Source: Daphnia carinata
Lineage: Eukaryota > Arthropoda > Branchiopoda > Diplostraca > Daphniidae
Reading direction: 5' to 3'
Assembly: GCF_022539665.2 (NCBI RefSeq)
Contig: NC_081331.1
Span: forward strand, 8,339,534-8,403,533
Length of the DNA stretch: 64,000 nucleotides
Part shown: piece after piece, positions 21,690-33,364 of the stretch
How positions within the stretch are numbered: position 1 is the first letter of the stretch
Layout of the letters: every line of letters starts with the position of its first letter
Notes under the pieces: model-generated
Databases searched by the model: none
Told to the model about the DNA's origin: nothing
The model's input: the letters and a program-made list of their open reading frames with translations, nothing else
Translations under genes and position numbers: made by a program

Positions 21690-22399
21690 CCCACATAGCA
21701 CCGGGTTGACTGTAAGATATGCCAAGGATGTCCCATAGTCCGAAAGACATTCCAGACTAAAACAGGCCGTCTCAAAGATGTCCGGTCAGGCCTACTTTGG
21801 TACAAAGACAGCTCTGTCCAAAAAAGGACGTCTTAGAGATATCTGGTCAGGACTTCCTTAGGTCAACGGAATACGAAGACTAAAAAGTGACGTCTTTAAG
21901 ATGTCAAGACAGGCTTAGTTAACGACAAGGCGATTCGAAGCTAAAAAAAGATGTCTTAAGGATGTTCCCGGAAAGACAAACTCGGGATTTAGCACTAAGA
22001 TTAGAATAAGATATTCCTAAGACGTCCAAGATCAAACTATCTCAGGACTATCGTTCAAGAGAAAAACGGGATCAGAAGAAGGTGTCTATACGACGTCTAC
22101 ATAGGGAAAATTTCGGACAACTTTATCAGTGAAGTTAAAGGCAAAATGCAGGTGTTTTCTAGACGTCTTAAGATATCTTAAAGAAGCCTTCTAAATGTGC
22201 TCTACACGTCTGTTGGGTGTTTTTCAGATGCCTTGTAGACGCCTATACCCGAAAATTTAAGTCGCCTCTATCAGTGAAATTTTAAGGGATATACACAGCG
22301 TAAAAAACATCTCATCAGTTATTGCGCGAAAATGAACATAAAACAATCAAAATTCATTGTTTCTTTAATAGGAAAACTGCAAATGTATTCAACGACGCC

Positions 22400-22572
22400 T
22401 GTAATGTCCTGTGCTATAACAACACAGTAACTAGTCGGATGCCGATGATACTATTTAGATTAGATGGATTGGTTGTGACCATGCTTCTTGGCTGGCTATA
22501 ACGCACTGTATTTTCTCTACAGTCTCCCCCACATAGCAACAGCGCTATCTGGTGGCTGTATCAAATATTATG
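22400..22572 (-). repeat. Complete 3' LTR of the gypsy element
   Basis: 173 bp. Its right-hand 99 bases match 25727-25825 with few differences. The inner end has drifted from cattaca to tattatg. Confidence 0.85.
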
Positions 22573-22783
22573 TCACCTCCAACCTTTAACAAATGAAACA
22601 CACAAAGAAAAGGACACATACTCTGTATCACATGGGTGGATGACCAAAATTTCTAGGTTGACTGCGTTACGTGGGTAGCACTGTGTTGCAACAATAGTCA
22701 TACATTATGACGCGAAATGTGATGCGAAATCTGACAACAGGTAGAAGACACAGCTACATGAGCGAATCAATGGTTTTCGGTTG

Positions 22784-25721
22784 CTAGTTGACTTCGTAAT
22801 CTTCGAATCTTTTCGGGAGGTTACAGTTGCGTCTGGGGCGACCTGTTGGCATTTGCTGAACGATGTGTTCTCCTGGATCTGGAGTGTTGGAGTCAACAGG
22901 GTTTTCAGGTTCTGTTCTTTCCCCTTCGTTGCTCGGCTCATATCCTAAAAGATTTTCGTTATGTTGATGATGCTGATCAAATTCTTCGTCTTCTTCAGGG
23001 TTGCAATGAACGTCTTGGCCTCCGACTGCTTCGGTTAATTCCTTGATGTAAAAAACGTTTCGAGTGACTGTGTGAGTACCTCGGCTTGCTGTGATCATGT
23101 TCCCTTTGACAGCAACTACAATGTAGAGTTCTGGATGGAAGGGAGGGTCAATCTTGTTGCGGACACTGTCTTTTCGGAGAAGAACCTTGTCGCCAATGTT
23201 GAATACATAGAGTTGAGCGTGCTTGTCTGCGTGTTTTTTCATGTTTGCTTTTTGTTGAGCATCCTTCAGGCGGATTTTCTCGTCTGTTGCGTTAGAGTTG
23301 TGTTCTTAGCGGCCGGCTAAATAACGCGGTTGCGGGTGGTATTCCTGTTGTTGAGTGGGGTGTTGCCCGATAATTTAAAAGGAATGTAGAGATGATCTCC
23401 TTCCATGACAGACCTTCACCAGCCAAACACCGGATTGTTTTCTTCAGGGTCTTCATAAAACGTTCAACGCCACCGTTAGCTTGTGGCCATAGAGGTGTGA
23501 CTTTGCGATGTTGGAAGTTGAATTCCTCCGCAAAGTCTTTCATGTCCTTGCTCGAGAATGGTGGACCGTTGTCGCTTTTGACTGTTGTTGGGATGCCAAA
23601 CATGGCGAAAACCTCTTTCAATCTGGGGATTACGGCGTTCGCCGATGTGCTGGAGACTTTTTGTATGACCGGGTAACGTGAGTAATCGTCATAGATTACA
23701 AGCAGATATTTGTTGCTGGGCAATTGTGCAAAGACCACGCTGATCTGGGTCCATGGGCCGGATGGAAGCTGTGACATCAGCAGAGGTTCCGGTCGCACAG
23801 TTGGGTTGGCTGCCATGCATGGGATGCAAGAGCTAATCCTTATTTCGACCAGCTTGTCTATTCCAGGGAACAACACTTTTTCTCTGATCAGGCTTTTCGT
23901 CTTCACAATTCCCACATTGGTGCGCTGTCTTTATTACGCGATCAGTGAGCTCTTGGGGAATGACCAGCTCCGAACCCTTAAGCAGTAGTAGACCTTCAGT
24001 GGATTGTACTCGTGACAGTTGGTTCAAGACGAGTTTGAATGCTTTGACGCGCTCGGACTCACCAGGCGTTAGGTTTTCTTGTTTGGTGTCACGTTTGCGA
24101 TCGAGCATTTTAGCTATGACTTGGATCGCTTTGTCTCGTGTGGTAGCTTCTGCCACTTCCTTGATGGTAACGGCTTTTGGTGCTGACGTCATTGCAATGT
24201 GGTTGACATAGTTCTCGGCGATTACTTCTTCTCTAGACGGGGCCCTGTTCTGAGGGGCTGGATGTCGTGAGATGAAGTCAGCCGGGTTGTTCTTACCGGG
24301 TTGATACTTCACTTCAAACTCGTATTGCTGAAGCTTGAGTAGCCATCTTTCAATTCGGGCTGGAGGTTGAATCAACGGTTTGTTGAAAATGGTTTCCAGC
24401 GGCTTGTGATCCGTTATTACTGAGATCTTGGCACCTATGAGATACAAGTGAAAATGCAGGATTGCCCAGGTGATTGCGAGAGCCTCGCGCTCAGTTTGGG
24501 AGTAGCGAGATTCGATGTCGGTTAAACGTCTGCTGGCGAACGCGAATGGGGTTTGGCTGGCGTCTTTTGATGTTTGCGCTAGGATTGCACCAAGTCCGGT
24601 TGGGCTGGCGTCAACAATTAAGGATGTCGATTTTTTTAAGTCGTAGTACGCCAGCGTTACTGCTTTCTTTAGACGGTTCTTGAGCTCCTGAAATGCTGTT
24701 TGTTTTTTGTTACTCCACGCCCATTTGGTTTTCTTGTGGGTGAGTTTTCTCAAAGGTTCACTGATGCTTGCAGCATCCACTATGAACCTACTGGAGAATG
24801 TAATCATGCCGAGGAAACTTGATACCTCGTCTGGTCCAGATGGAGGGGCAGCTTGATCGATGGCCTGAACCTTGGCTTTGTCGGGGGCGATTCCGTCTTC
24901 GCTGAAATGAAGACCAAAATACGTGACTTCTCTGTTCCCGAACTCACATTTTCCAAAGTTGAGGGTGAGGTTGCGCTCCTGGAGCCTTCGTAGCACTTCC
25001 CGAAGATTCTGGCCATGTTCACCTCTGGATTTTCCGGTCACGAGTATGTCCTCGCTACGATTGACGACACCGGTAATGCCACTAATCATTTGCCTTATGA
25101 CATCATCGAAGATTTCTGCAGCGCAGTTTATGCCAAAGTTAAGTCTCTTGTAACGGAACAGTCCACGATGACTAGCGAAAGTTGTGATGAAACGGATTCC
25201 GGCATGAGCTCTAATTGATGATAACCTTGGTTCATGTCGAGCTTTGAAAAGAATTTGGCTCCATTTAAATCGACCACAAGGTCTTCGATGGTGGGAATGA
25301 CGTGGCGGTGCGCATTATTGCCTTGTTTGGAGCGCGCATGTCTACGCACATACGAAACTTGCCGGGCTGCTTTGGCTTTGGAACCCCAATACAGGGTGAT
25401 ACCCATGGGGTTGGACCTTCCGTAACTGGTTCTATGACATCTTCTTGCAAAAGCTTTTGAATCTCCTCCTCGACGGCTTTTCTGAGATGGAACCCAACAT
25501 GCCGGTGTTTCTGCGTGACTGGAGAGAACCGATGGGTCGATGTGTAGTTTCACGGTGTAATTTTTCATTTTCATTCGCATTTTAGCTGTTCGTATCTGGC
25601 TTGTGTATGAGTTGCGTTTATGATTTTGACGAGCTTCAGGTCTTTGGCAGTTTCACAACTCAGTAAGTTGTCGGCATTGTTCTCGGCGCTTACGTACACA
25701 GTAACTTTCGACTCTGCATGC
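22784..25721 (-). pseudogene. Gypsy pol remnant (protease end, RT, RNase H, integrase)
   Basis: Reading leftward: protease tail (LLSCETAKDLKLVKI, about 25655-25600); RT split over two frames (25580-25090) with KFFSKLDMNQGYHQLEL; the catalytic loop reads RSEDILV near 25050 where YxDD is expected; RNase H has LIVDASPTGLGAILAQ and ITDHKPLE (about 24620-24390). After a frameshift near 23905 comes integrase, whose first catalytic Asp is replaced by Val (SVVFAQL, about 23735), while SDNGPPF and GGVERFMKTL are kept. A further frameshift near 23295 precedes the C-terminal tail that ends at 22784 (VN stop). At least two enzyme centres are inactive. Confidence 0.88.
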
Positions 25722-25825
25722 TTGGCTGTGACCATGCTCCTTGGCTGGCTATAACGCACTGTATTTTCTCTACAGTCTCCCCCACATAGCAACAGCGCTA
25801 TCTGGTGGCTGTATCAAACATTACA
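25722..25825 (-). repeat. Truncated 5' LTR of the gypsy element
   Basis: It matches the right part of 22400-22572. Homology stops at about 25722, where coding sequence for the C-terminal half of a retroviral-type protease begins. Confidence 0.85.
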
Positions 25826-25915
25826 ACGCCGAAGTAGGCAATCTAACCACCTTACACAAAATATCTTTCATGTCTACAATTGAACGTTAGCAGACAGCGA
25901 TGACACAAGATATTC

Positions 25916-26230
25916 TTGGATTACAGACGAACGACAGCGATCCGTATAGACATCTTGTTGGTTTGCATATCTTTATGCAATTACAACTGCATTATCACGA
26001 AGATTTACAAAATCATATATCAGAACAACGGACATGTCTTTAAGAAAAACACAACTATCGGCCTCATCAACGGATTTCAAGTGTCCAATTCCTGGAGTGT
26101 TTATTTGCTTTCCGAGGTGTTTTTACAAGAGCTCAGGTTGGAAGAGGAAGATCAGGAAGATACGGATGCAAAATTTTCAATAGTTGACCACATTTGGAAA
26201 AGTCTATGTGATTTTCTTTATTTCACGTAG
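25916..26230 (+). other. Unrecognised open frame, 104 aa
   Basis: It lies between the gypsy insertion and the right end of the TIR-bounded region. The predicted product has a hydrophobic centre and an acidic tail (LRLEEEDQEDTDAKF). I recognise no family, and it may be chance or an exon of the host element's own gene. Confidence 0.15.
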
Positions 26231-26445
26231 CTGACACGTAGTTGACACTTAATTTTTTGCTGCTGGTCCATCAACATCAAATTCTTCTATTGTTGTAGAT
26301 AACGATTCTTCAAGATTACTATCACTACCACGACTGTCTGGTGCTTGCTTGTCAGAATAGTTCTCTGAAGACAACACGAACACTGTCACAGGTGTTGTGG
26401 GCCCCTTTTTACCAAAGCAAGGTTAGTTACAGTCTTCAAAAATTT

Positions 26446-26733
26446 TTATTCAAGATAATATGCTTTTACGTCTAATGTAGGTATCCGTTGGATTTGAGTT
26501 TCTGCTAGTGTATCAGGGACAATACCAACTTCAACATCAAGTTGGGTGGAAATCGAACCAACTTCGACATCTGACTCTGACAAGTCATATGAGTAGTTGT
26601 CATCCTCACACAAAAATTGCAAGTATGATGCATTTTCCTGATTTCGCCTCCTTTTATTTCTATGTGTCATTCTCCTGATAATTAAAAAAGTCAAATCAAA
26701 ACCAACAATAGAAACACTTTTCCTGATATACAT
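26446..26733 (-). other. Unrecognised open frame, acidic, 95 aa
   Basis: The frame is inside the TIR-bounded region. It contains a basic RNKRRRNQ patch followed by a strongly acidic stretch (CEDDNYSYDLSESDVEV). Basic-acidic N-termini occur in transposase genes, but there is no diagnostic motif. Function unknown. Confidence 0.2.
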
Positions 26734-27254
26734 ACCTATAGTGATGGTTTAAGTTGTGATGTTTAAGCACGTAACAAACAAGTAATCAATCAATAATATT
26801 TCAGAATGAAAATATGCTCATAATTCACTTATACCACACGACAGTTTCAACAGAGAGTGCTTCAGAAGATGGAAAAAAACAAATGACAAAACAAATGCGA
26901 GTCTCGAACCATTTCAGAAATACGCCCCCTTTTTTCTCACTTTTTTTCAGTCTAGTATCAGTTATTGGAAGAAGTGGTGTTAAATTTTACAGTGAACAAG
27001 TGGATTTTCTTGTGTGCTTATTATCGTTTGGGCTTAACTTTCACTGGCTGACATCTGATTAAAATGAATATATTCTTAACTGTGCAATTTCAAGACAAAA
27101 CTAAAGAAAACGAAGTCGTCCCTAGTACCTGGCTTCATGGTGGATGGTGTTCCTTGCCTTCCAAAAATCGCCGAAAATTGTCTGAGGGTATTGCAATTTT
27201 GAAAATGTCATAGAAACGCCATAATTGCAAAATTCTTTCAAGTTACGGTAAGTT

Positions 27255-27707
27255 ATGTTAGTATATGTACAGGAGGTTGCAGTGAAATGTGTCAGGTTTG
27301 GCAAACAAAGGATAGGGAAGACCGCTACATTTTTCTGCAATATACTGTACAATTGTTATGTACTAATAAATTTATTTGTTTCAATAGATTCTTTTGAAAA
27401 AGACATGATCAGAAAAGGTGGGTCTGACACGTCAGATTTAGCAGGGATATTTTTGAGCAATTCAAGGAGAAATCTCAGATCAGAGGAATATAGAAGGATA
27501 GAAATCAACAGAAAAAAGCCAAGCATCTCACACAATCCTCGTTACCGACTTCATCCATCTACTTTGACGAAAGACTTAGCAGTGAAGTTGACCCAATTGA
27601 CATTAGTGTGGGAAAAAATCGCCATCCTGTCTTTCAAAAATATGTCAGACTTCTTTGAAAACGAAAGAAGACATCCAACATTTCGAAGAAAAATTGTTGA
27701 AACATGA
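27255..27707 (+). other. Unrecognised open frame, basic, 150 aa
   Basis: The second half (about 27400-27700) is basic and helical, with a stretch such as NPRYRLHPSTLTKDLAVKLT. The first half looks like intron or non-coding sequence. No family recognised. It is the longest non-gypsy frame inside the TIR-bounded region, so it is the best candidate for that element's own coding sequence. Confidence 0.25.
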
Positions 27708-28650
27708 CGTCCGAAACAATCTTGTAGGGCTCCATTAATGTTAAATTAGTTAACTGTTCCTTGCACCACAATATCGTTAACATGTTTTCATTTCAGGTGG
27801 AGATGCTGCGTTAGGTTCTTTGAAAAAAACGTGGAGGATACAGTTAGAAGAATTCAGCGCGAGGTGATGACTAACGAATTGATGAAAACCAACACTTAGA
27901 GTGAAACACCAAAACCGAACAGTGGGAAGGAGAAGGGTTTAGCGGTGAAAGGTTCGAGATTATTCTTAGCTGTTACGGAGGCCGTTAAATATGAAGAATT
28001 CAGCAAAACACCTATCCCACATAGTGAACAAACTTCCCAAATGATTATAAGAAAAACAGTGATAGGTTAACGCAAAGTACAGCAAACAAATCGTGATGCT
28101 TTTTTACATGTCCCTATTTATTTACTTGATCCTGTATAGGCCGTATGGCCCCGCAATGTGTTGATGTACAATGCTAAATTCAAGAATATATTGCTTGACA
28201 TGTAATGATGTGGACTCTTGTTACCATTTTAGGCTTCATATTTTCGTAAAGTTTTTGACGTTATATTCCATTTTCTATGACGTCTGTTAGAGCAAAGTGT
28301 GGTCTTTAACCATACTTTAGACGTCACTTTCTATGCATTTGGGCGGCATTTTCCATTCTCTGGGACGCCGTGATCCATAACTACGGAAGTCTTAAAGGCA
28401 ACTATAAGATATTTTTGGGAATTCGCCTATGTAAAACAACATCGTCATGAACGTCTTCCATGCATCAAAATGAAAACTTAAATTTGTCCGCAGATTGTCT
28501 TGAAAGTTATCTTAAAGATACTACTAGTCCCGGACATTTGGACGAAGGGAAGGAGTCTTAAATATTACCTAAAGAGCTTCTCGGGTTCTCCTCACTCGGG
28601 ACGATCGGACATCCTCGGGATGTTTTAACGACAGCCCGGTGCTATGTGGG

Positions 28651-29085
28651 GTGGTTCATGGAGCGCGTAACTAACTCTTGCTTTGGCATAAAAAAAAGAA
28701 TAATTTTTTATTTTAACATACGCACAAGATTTTAAAAATTGTTTATCAGTGAAAAGTATTTCTTCTTTGGACCAACAATTACATGCTTTCAACGATTGTT
28801 TTATCATAACCCTTTAAAGGACTTCATGCAGCTCCGTTACTTGAAATAAATTGTGTTGTTCGTCCCTATTTGTAGTTTATCTTGGAAATCAGTTGTTAAC
28901 TTGACTCTTCTTTCAACACAACCATTTAGAACTCATGTTTACCATGAATGGTAAAAAAAATTGCAAAAAAATTGTCTCAATTTTAGGATAATAATGATTT
29001 CTTATTGTTATGAGCCTGCTATCCCCGTCATAACTAGGCTGACATCGCGTCAGCTTCATTAAAGCAGTGCCAGATGGGGTAGTTC
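28651..29085. other. Non-coding interval
   Basis: No gene. A small perfect hairpin (gctgac-atcgc-gtcagc) lies near 29039-29055. Confidence 0.4.
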
Positions 29086-29292
29086 TCATCCCTGAGCCCC
29101 TTCCTCCGTTCCCTGTAGGAAAGGTGAGACGACGTCTCGGGTGATCCTCTGATTCTGTTTTTTAGCTAAACGTGCCTTTTTTATAGTGCTATAAAACCAA
29201 TAGGTGGTTTCCCCGAGATAGCTTTTTCGTCGACATGTACAAGCATCAATCGTAGTGCTTGCATCTCTTGACTTATCCAACTCTTCATACAA
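29086..29292 (-). pseudogene. Second hAT transposase fragment
   Basis: The minus strand encodes DACTCRRKSYLGETTYWF, which aligns with DTWACRRRSYLGETIH of the hAT remnant at 13.7 kb, so both derive from one hAT family. Upstream on the same strand the sequence (PRRQTLYEELDKSRDA) fits the block that normally precedes this motif. A further minus-strand stretch at about 29760-29890 (YRCAFPNCSVKKKKYG) could be the N-terminal zinc-binding part, but this is weak. No C-terminal dimerisation block was found. Confidence 0.6.
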
Positions 29293-29959
29293 AGTCTGTC
29301 GTCGGGGGTTGTATTTGTTTTCAAAGAGTTCTGCGAAAAATTTTCGACAATGTAGCTATGGATTCGGAGCCAAACGAGAAACCAGCTATTTGAAATTTGG
29401 TTTCTCAACAGAATGTAGAGGGAGTACGTCCACAATAAGCCAGTTCTAAAACAAAATCCAATATAACTTTAGTGCAACATATTCAAATTATCAAATAACC
29501 ACGTACCAAAACCCAATCATCTAAATCTGTTTGGGTTATGAAAGGTCTTAAAGCAATAAAAGGAAAAAACATTGCCACTCTGTTTGCCGGATCATTGATC
29601 CTTCATCTTTGAACATGAAATTCTCCAGAGCTCTTCATGATTTAACTCTTTGGTTGGATCGTGAGCCGAAGAATAAAAAGAGAACAATATTATAGTAATT
29701 ATACTACACCAAAATAATAAATCTTACACAGAAATGACGCTTTGCAGTAGCTCTCGTGTCTTGTACACAATAAGATAATTATCTTTGCCGTATTTCTTTT
29801 TCTTCACGCTACAGTTTGGAAATGCACATCTGTAATATGCTGCGTTCTTACCTGGTACATCTCCAACAAACTCAAAATCCTCAGGAGGTAATGCAAGTCG
29901 TTTGGTTGCCTCTTTTTTAAAGTATTGTATTGTATGACTTTTTTAAAGTATCGCTTCGA

Positions 29960-31214
29960 ACCCTGTTTCTATGGTTCTGTCTAATGATTTATGTGCAGTA
30001 CCCACCAGAAGAATTGGATCACTCTCTTGGAATTTTACTGTTTCACCCGCATGGGATAGGCCCTACGGTTTCTTGTGGCAGAATTTTTTCTTATATAGAT
30101 TTTGCACGTAAAATTATCGGATTTGTTGCATTACAAAGATAAAGTAGTGTTCTTCATAGGGTATGGAGGTGGCAATGGAAATTTTGTCGGCCAAACGGAA
30201 CAAGACAAAACCAAAATTGACGTGTTTGTGTTCGTAAAACGAAATGTTCATCTTTGGAAGCTGCCGATCGTTAAGATGAAAAAAGACAAATCAATCGGAT
30301 TTGATATGGGTTTGATTTTTATTTTTAAAAATACGAAATCATTTGTATTTCAGCCATCTTTTCAAGGACTTGGTTTGGAAACCGATTTTTTACGTGATTT
30401 CATTTGGATTTGATTTGACGGAATTTATTTTTTCGATGATTTGATTTTAGGCTTAAAAAACTACCAAATGCAATACACTGCATCTCTAGAACTTAACATG
30501 CGTAGTTCTAGCTCTCTCCAATTCAAACGATACCCCCGCCCTAGTATGCTTCACGGTAAAACTACAGAAAACAACAGAGTCGAGGGTGGACGCCACTGGA
30601 ACGCTGGGCAATTGAAACAAAGATTCTACCACTCGAAGTTTGACAAGGGGCTTAGTTAAAAAAAATTTGAGATAACAGAAATTAGGGTTGTTTATTTTTA
30701 GTAAAAAAAATTAGAGGCTTTAGATTCTAAACGTTTTTGAGTTATCCCAAATAGTTTTCTTTTAGGTCGATTTTTAATTTTTGCCCAGACAACTTTTTCA
30801 TTTTAACCCCTTCAACGATGGAGAAATTTATTTTTGAAAAGTCTTCAATCATTCCTAGTTCATTGAACTGCAAACTGATCACACTATTTTTTTCCTAGCT
30901 TTTTTTATACTCTATAAACAATTAATTTTCGTGAAGACCCATGCTTGGGGCAGAGTCATAGAGAATATGGTAGATGATCTGCATGTTAAAAGTCCCATAA
31001 GGAATTTCTGGAAAGTGTACCCGAGTTTCACGATTCCTCCCAACCACCCTCCAACCACCCCACCCGCTTGAGAGCCAATGAAAACCGGTCCCGTGCAAAA
31101 AACCCTGCCACCTACGTACTAAATGTTTAACTGAATAATGAAATTCTCATTCCGCCATTGTAAAAACCCAGAAAGCACATTGTTTCCAAATAAGGTAGGG
31201 GCTGTGTGAGTAAA
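29960..31214. other. Non-coding interval upstream of the THAP gene
   Basis: No gene recognised. Open frames at 29930-30142, 30102-30413 and 30441-30659 have no family signal and biased A/T composition. Confidence 0.4.
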
Positions 31215-32259
31215 ATGCCCAAGAAAAACAGGAAGAGATGCATTTTTCCTCATTGTAATTCTAATTACAATAAGGAAAATAAATTTCAAATTACTTTTTT
31301 CCAACCACCAACAGACTCGTTAGAAATCTGGAAAAGTATCATTGGTAAATCTCAATTGACTTGCCGTTCAACTGTCAGTTGTAAACACTTTCACGAAGCT
31401 GACATCATCAAGGGAAGAATCGTTCAAGATAAATTTTACCCTTACCCAAGATGGAGATTGAGGAAGGGTGCTGTGCCCATAAAACAAGGTAAATATTATC
31501 CTGATAAATATGTGAACTGTAATGATTTTATATTCATTGTTCATTCATGTGTTAAGTAGGAAACACCGATGAAGTCGCACCAAGTGAAATTCCAAATTTG
31601 ATGGAAAAGACAGGTATGTAAAATGTATAGTATTATGTGTCTTATTTAAATCATTACACTCAATCTTCATTTATATTCACAGATTATAAATATTCAAAGA
31701 TTGCGAACGAAAGGCTTCAACTATCAAGGCTTTGCTAAAGGACGAGTTATTTGAAGAATTGTCGATAAGATATGTTGATGAATTGTCAAAAGATCAATTT
31801 TGTGATGCGACTAAGAACAAAATAATATACGACTTGGCCGGTTATGTAATGCACACTCGGGACCAATTAACGGTTTGTAAAGAATGTTACGCATCAGCCA
31901 TTAGTGATGAGGAAAATTTACTGGATGACTTTATTGCCAAAGATTATACCGCTTTCCGCTCAAGGGGCGGCCTGTGTTTTGTTACTATTCTCGTTTATGA
32001 AACCATTCGCGAAGTTGAAAAAGTGGTATCGTTTCACTTTGAAGATGACAATCACTATTTAGTGCGGGACAGCTATGATATTTGTATGTCTAAAATTAAG
32101 TTACTATCCCTCCGTCCATTCTTCTGTGATTCCCATCGGCAAGAGTCATTCCCATTTTTCATTATGGAATATGTAAATGTAAGATATCATTTGGAGGCAA
32201 AACGATTTAAAGATAGAATCCTGTCAAAAGATGATAGTAATGTAAAAAAAAAATTTTAG
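31215..32259 (+). CDS. THAP-domain protein with P-element-like C-terminus (3-exon model, 295 aa)
   Basis: Proposed exons are 31215-31488, 31560-31613 and 31700-32259. All introns are GT-AG, and the total of 888 bases stays in frame. Exon 1 encodes a THAP zinc finger: Cys9-x4-Cys14, Trp39, then a SCKHF segment (Cys56, His58) and the RLRKGAVP box. The last pair is C-x-H, not the usual C-x2-H. Exon 3 encodes a region resembling the C-terminus of THAP9/P-element transposases (YDLAGYVMHTRDQLTVCKEC, then RSRGGL). The RNase H-like catalytic core of such transposases is absent. It could be a domesticated DNA-binding protein or a deleted P-like element. The exon 3 acceptor is my choice because the nearer AG at 31681-31682 breaks the frame. 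Confidence 0.6.
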
Positions 32260-32767
32260 TTGGCCAAACTCGGTTAGTTTAATACAAAATAGAAAACAAG
32301 CTGTTGCATGTTTTAAAAGTTCCCGTTAACCATCTACGATACGAATATTCAATATCTTGTATGTTTGGACTTCGTTCTTTTTTGCTGGTTAATCATGTAC
32401 AGTTCACAATTCTGCCACTAGAGGGCAGTGTTTTTTGCACGGCACATCGTGTGTCTTGGGGACCCTGCCTTATGGGAAGTTATAACATGGAGATCATGTA
32501 CCATACTCTCTATGACTCTGGCTTGGGGTAAATGAAACATCTTATTTCAATTGCCACTTTCCGCATGCGCGTCCTCTTTCCTGCAATTTGGCAACATGGA
32601 TCCAGCTGTAGCAGATAATTAGCATAATACTTCTGTAAAATTTCCTATTTTTGATAAATACTGTCGGGTGGTTGGCTTGTATATATCGTCGGCATTTTTT
32701 TCTATTTTTTAGACGTTACCAACGTTACGTTGATTAAACTAAGTAAATATTAAAATTCAATTATTTT
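32260..32767. other. Non-coding interval with a CTCF-like motif
   Basis: No gene. ccactagagggcag at 32415-32428 is a full match to the animal CTCF core consensus as I know it. Occupancy cannot be judged from sequence. Confidence 0.4.
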
Positions 32768-33364
32768 CTTTAAAAACAGTTAGATATACAGTACCCGCCC
32801 TTAGTATCCGAACACCAAGGGTTTTTGGGGCTTTTTTACACGGTGTCTTATGGCGGTAGGGTCCCTAGCGCAAAGGCAAAAAAGGGTCAGTAAAAATGAC
32901 GATAAAAAAATAAAATTTAGTCCTGATGTTAATTAAATAATGGGCTATCCAGCACTATTTTTTTAAATTTTTTATCTATAAGACTTTTTGACTTGCATGC
33001 TAGTCATATATTATCTGAACACCGCGTTGAGCTTATAGAATGTCTTATGACACTACCTCATTTTTTTGAAAATTTTTTTTAATACAAGGAAATGTTTTAT
33101 AGACGTCGCAATTACATTAATCGATGGATATTCATTAAACTATATTATAAAAATATTAAAGAAGGTACTAATTCAACGTAAAAGCAAACAGAAATGCGCC
33201 TGCTTTTACAGAAAACTGTGTTAGCTGTCTGAAAAAGCGTAATGAGTTCAGCGCCTCAAGTGGGAACAAGATAAAGTGGGATCAGATAATATATGACTAG
33301 CATGCAAGTCAAAAAGTCTTATAGATAAAAAATTTAAAAAAATCTTTAAAAACAGTTAGATATA
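32768..33364. mobile_element. Insertion with 61-bp inverted repeats inside a 21-bp direct repeat
   Basis: ctttaaaaacagttagatata occurs at 32768-32788 and again at 33344-33364. Between them the left end reads cagtacccgcccttagtatc, like a Tc1/mariner terminus after a TA. A 61-bp perfect inverted repeat has arms at 32958-33018 and 33282-33342, and the right end is A-rich. No coding capacity. A 21-bp duplication is too long for Tc1/mariner and fits a retroposed element better, so the class is open. Confidence 0.65.

Larger units (their letters stand above)
22400..25825 (-). mobile_element. Ty3/gypsy retrotransposon with internal deletion
   Basis: It is flanked by the perfect 5-bp duplication acgcc at 22395-22399 and 25826-25830. 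The outer ends read TGTAATG (22400) and CATTACA (ending 25825), a perfect 7-bp inverted terminus. The left LTR (3' in element orientation) is complete, 22400-22572. The right one keeps only about 100 bp and then joins straight to the end of the protease domain. The rest of the 5' LTR, primer-binding site, gag and most of protease are therefore deleted. The pol that remains is broken by frameshifts and catalytic changes. Confidence 0.88.
21690..28650. mobile_element. Candidate 7-kb TIR element of unknown superfamily
   Basis: A perfect 16-bp inverted repeat, cccacatagcaccggg at 21690-21705 and its complement at 28635-28650, bounds 6,961 bp. Looser similarity continues inward for about 50 bp (both sides have an aggatgtcc motif), and both ends are rich in gacgtctt-like subrepeats. 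The superfamily is not clear and no convincing target duplication is visible. The interior holds a later gypsy insertion and short unrecognised frames. The two ends could also come from two separate short elements of one family. Confidence 0.5.

Noticed and set aside
22525-22545. cccacatagca in the gypsy LTR matches the first 11 bases of the 16-bp inverted repeat at 21690
   Set aside because: The match stops after 11 bases and the LTR has its own proven ends and target duplication, so it is probably coincidence.
31681-31699. Acceptor at 31681-31682 for THAP exon 3
   Set aside because: Using it puts exon 3 into a frame with an early stop; the AG at 31698-31699 keeps 888 bases in frame.
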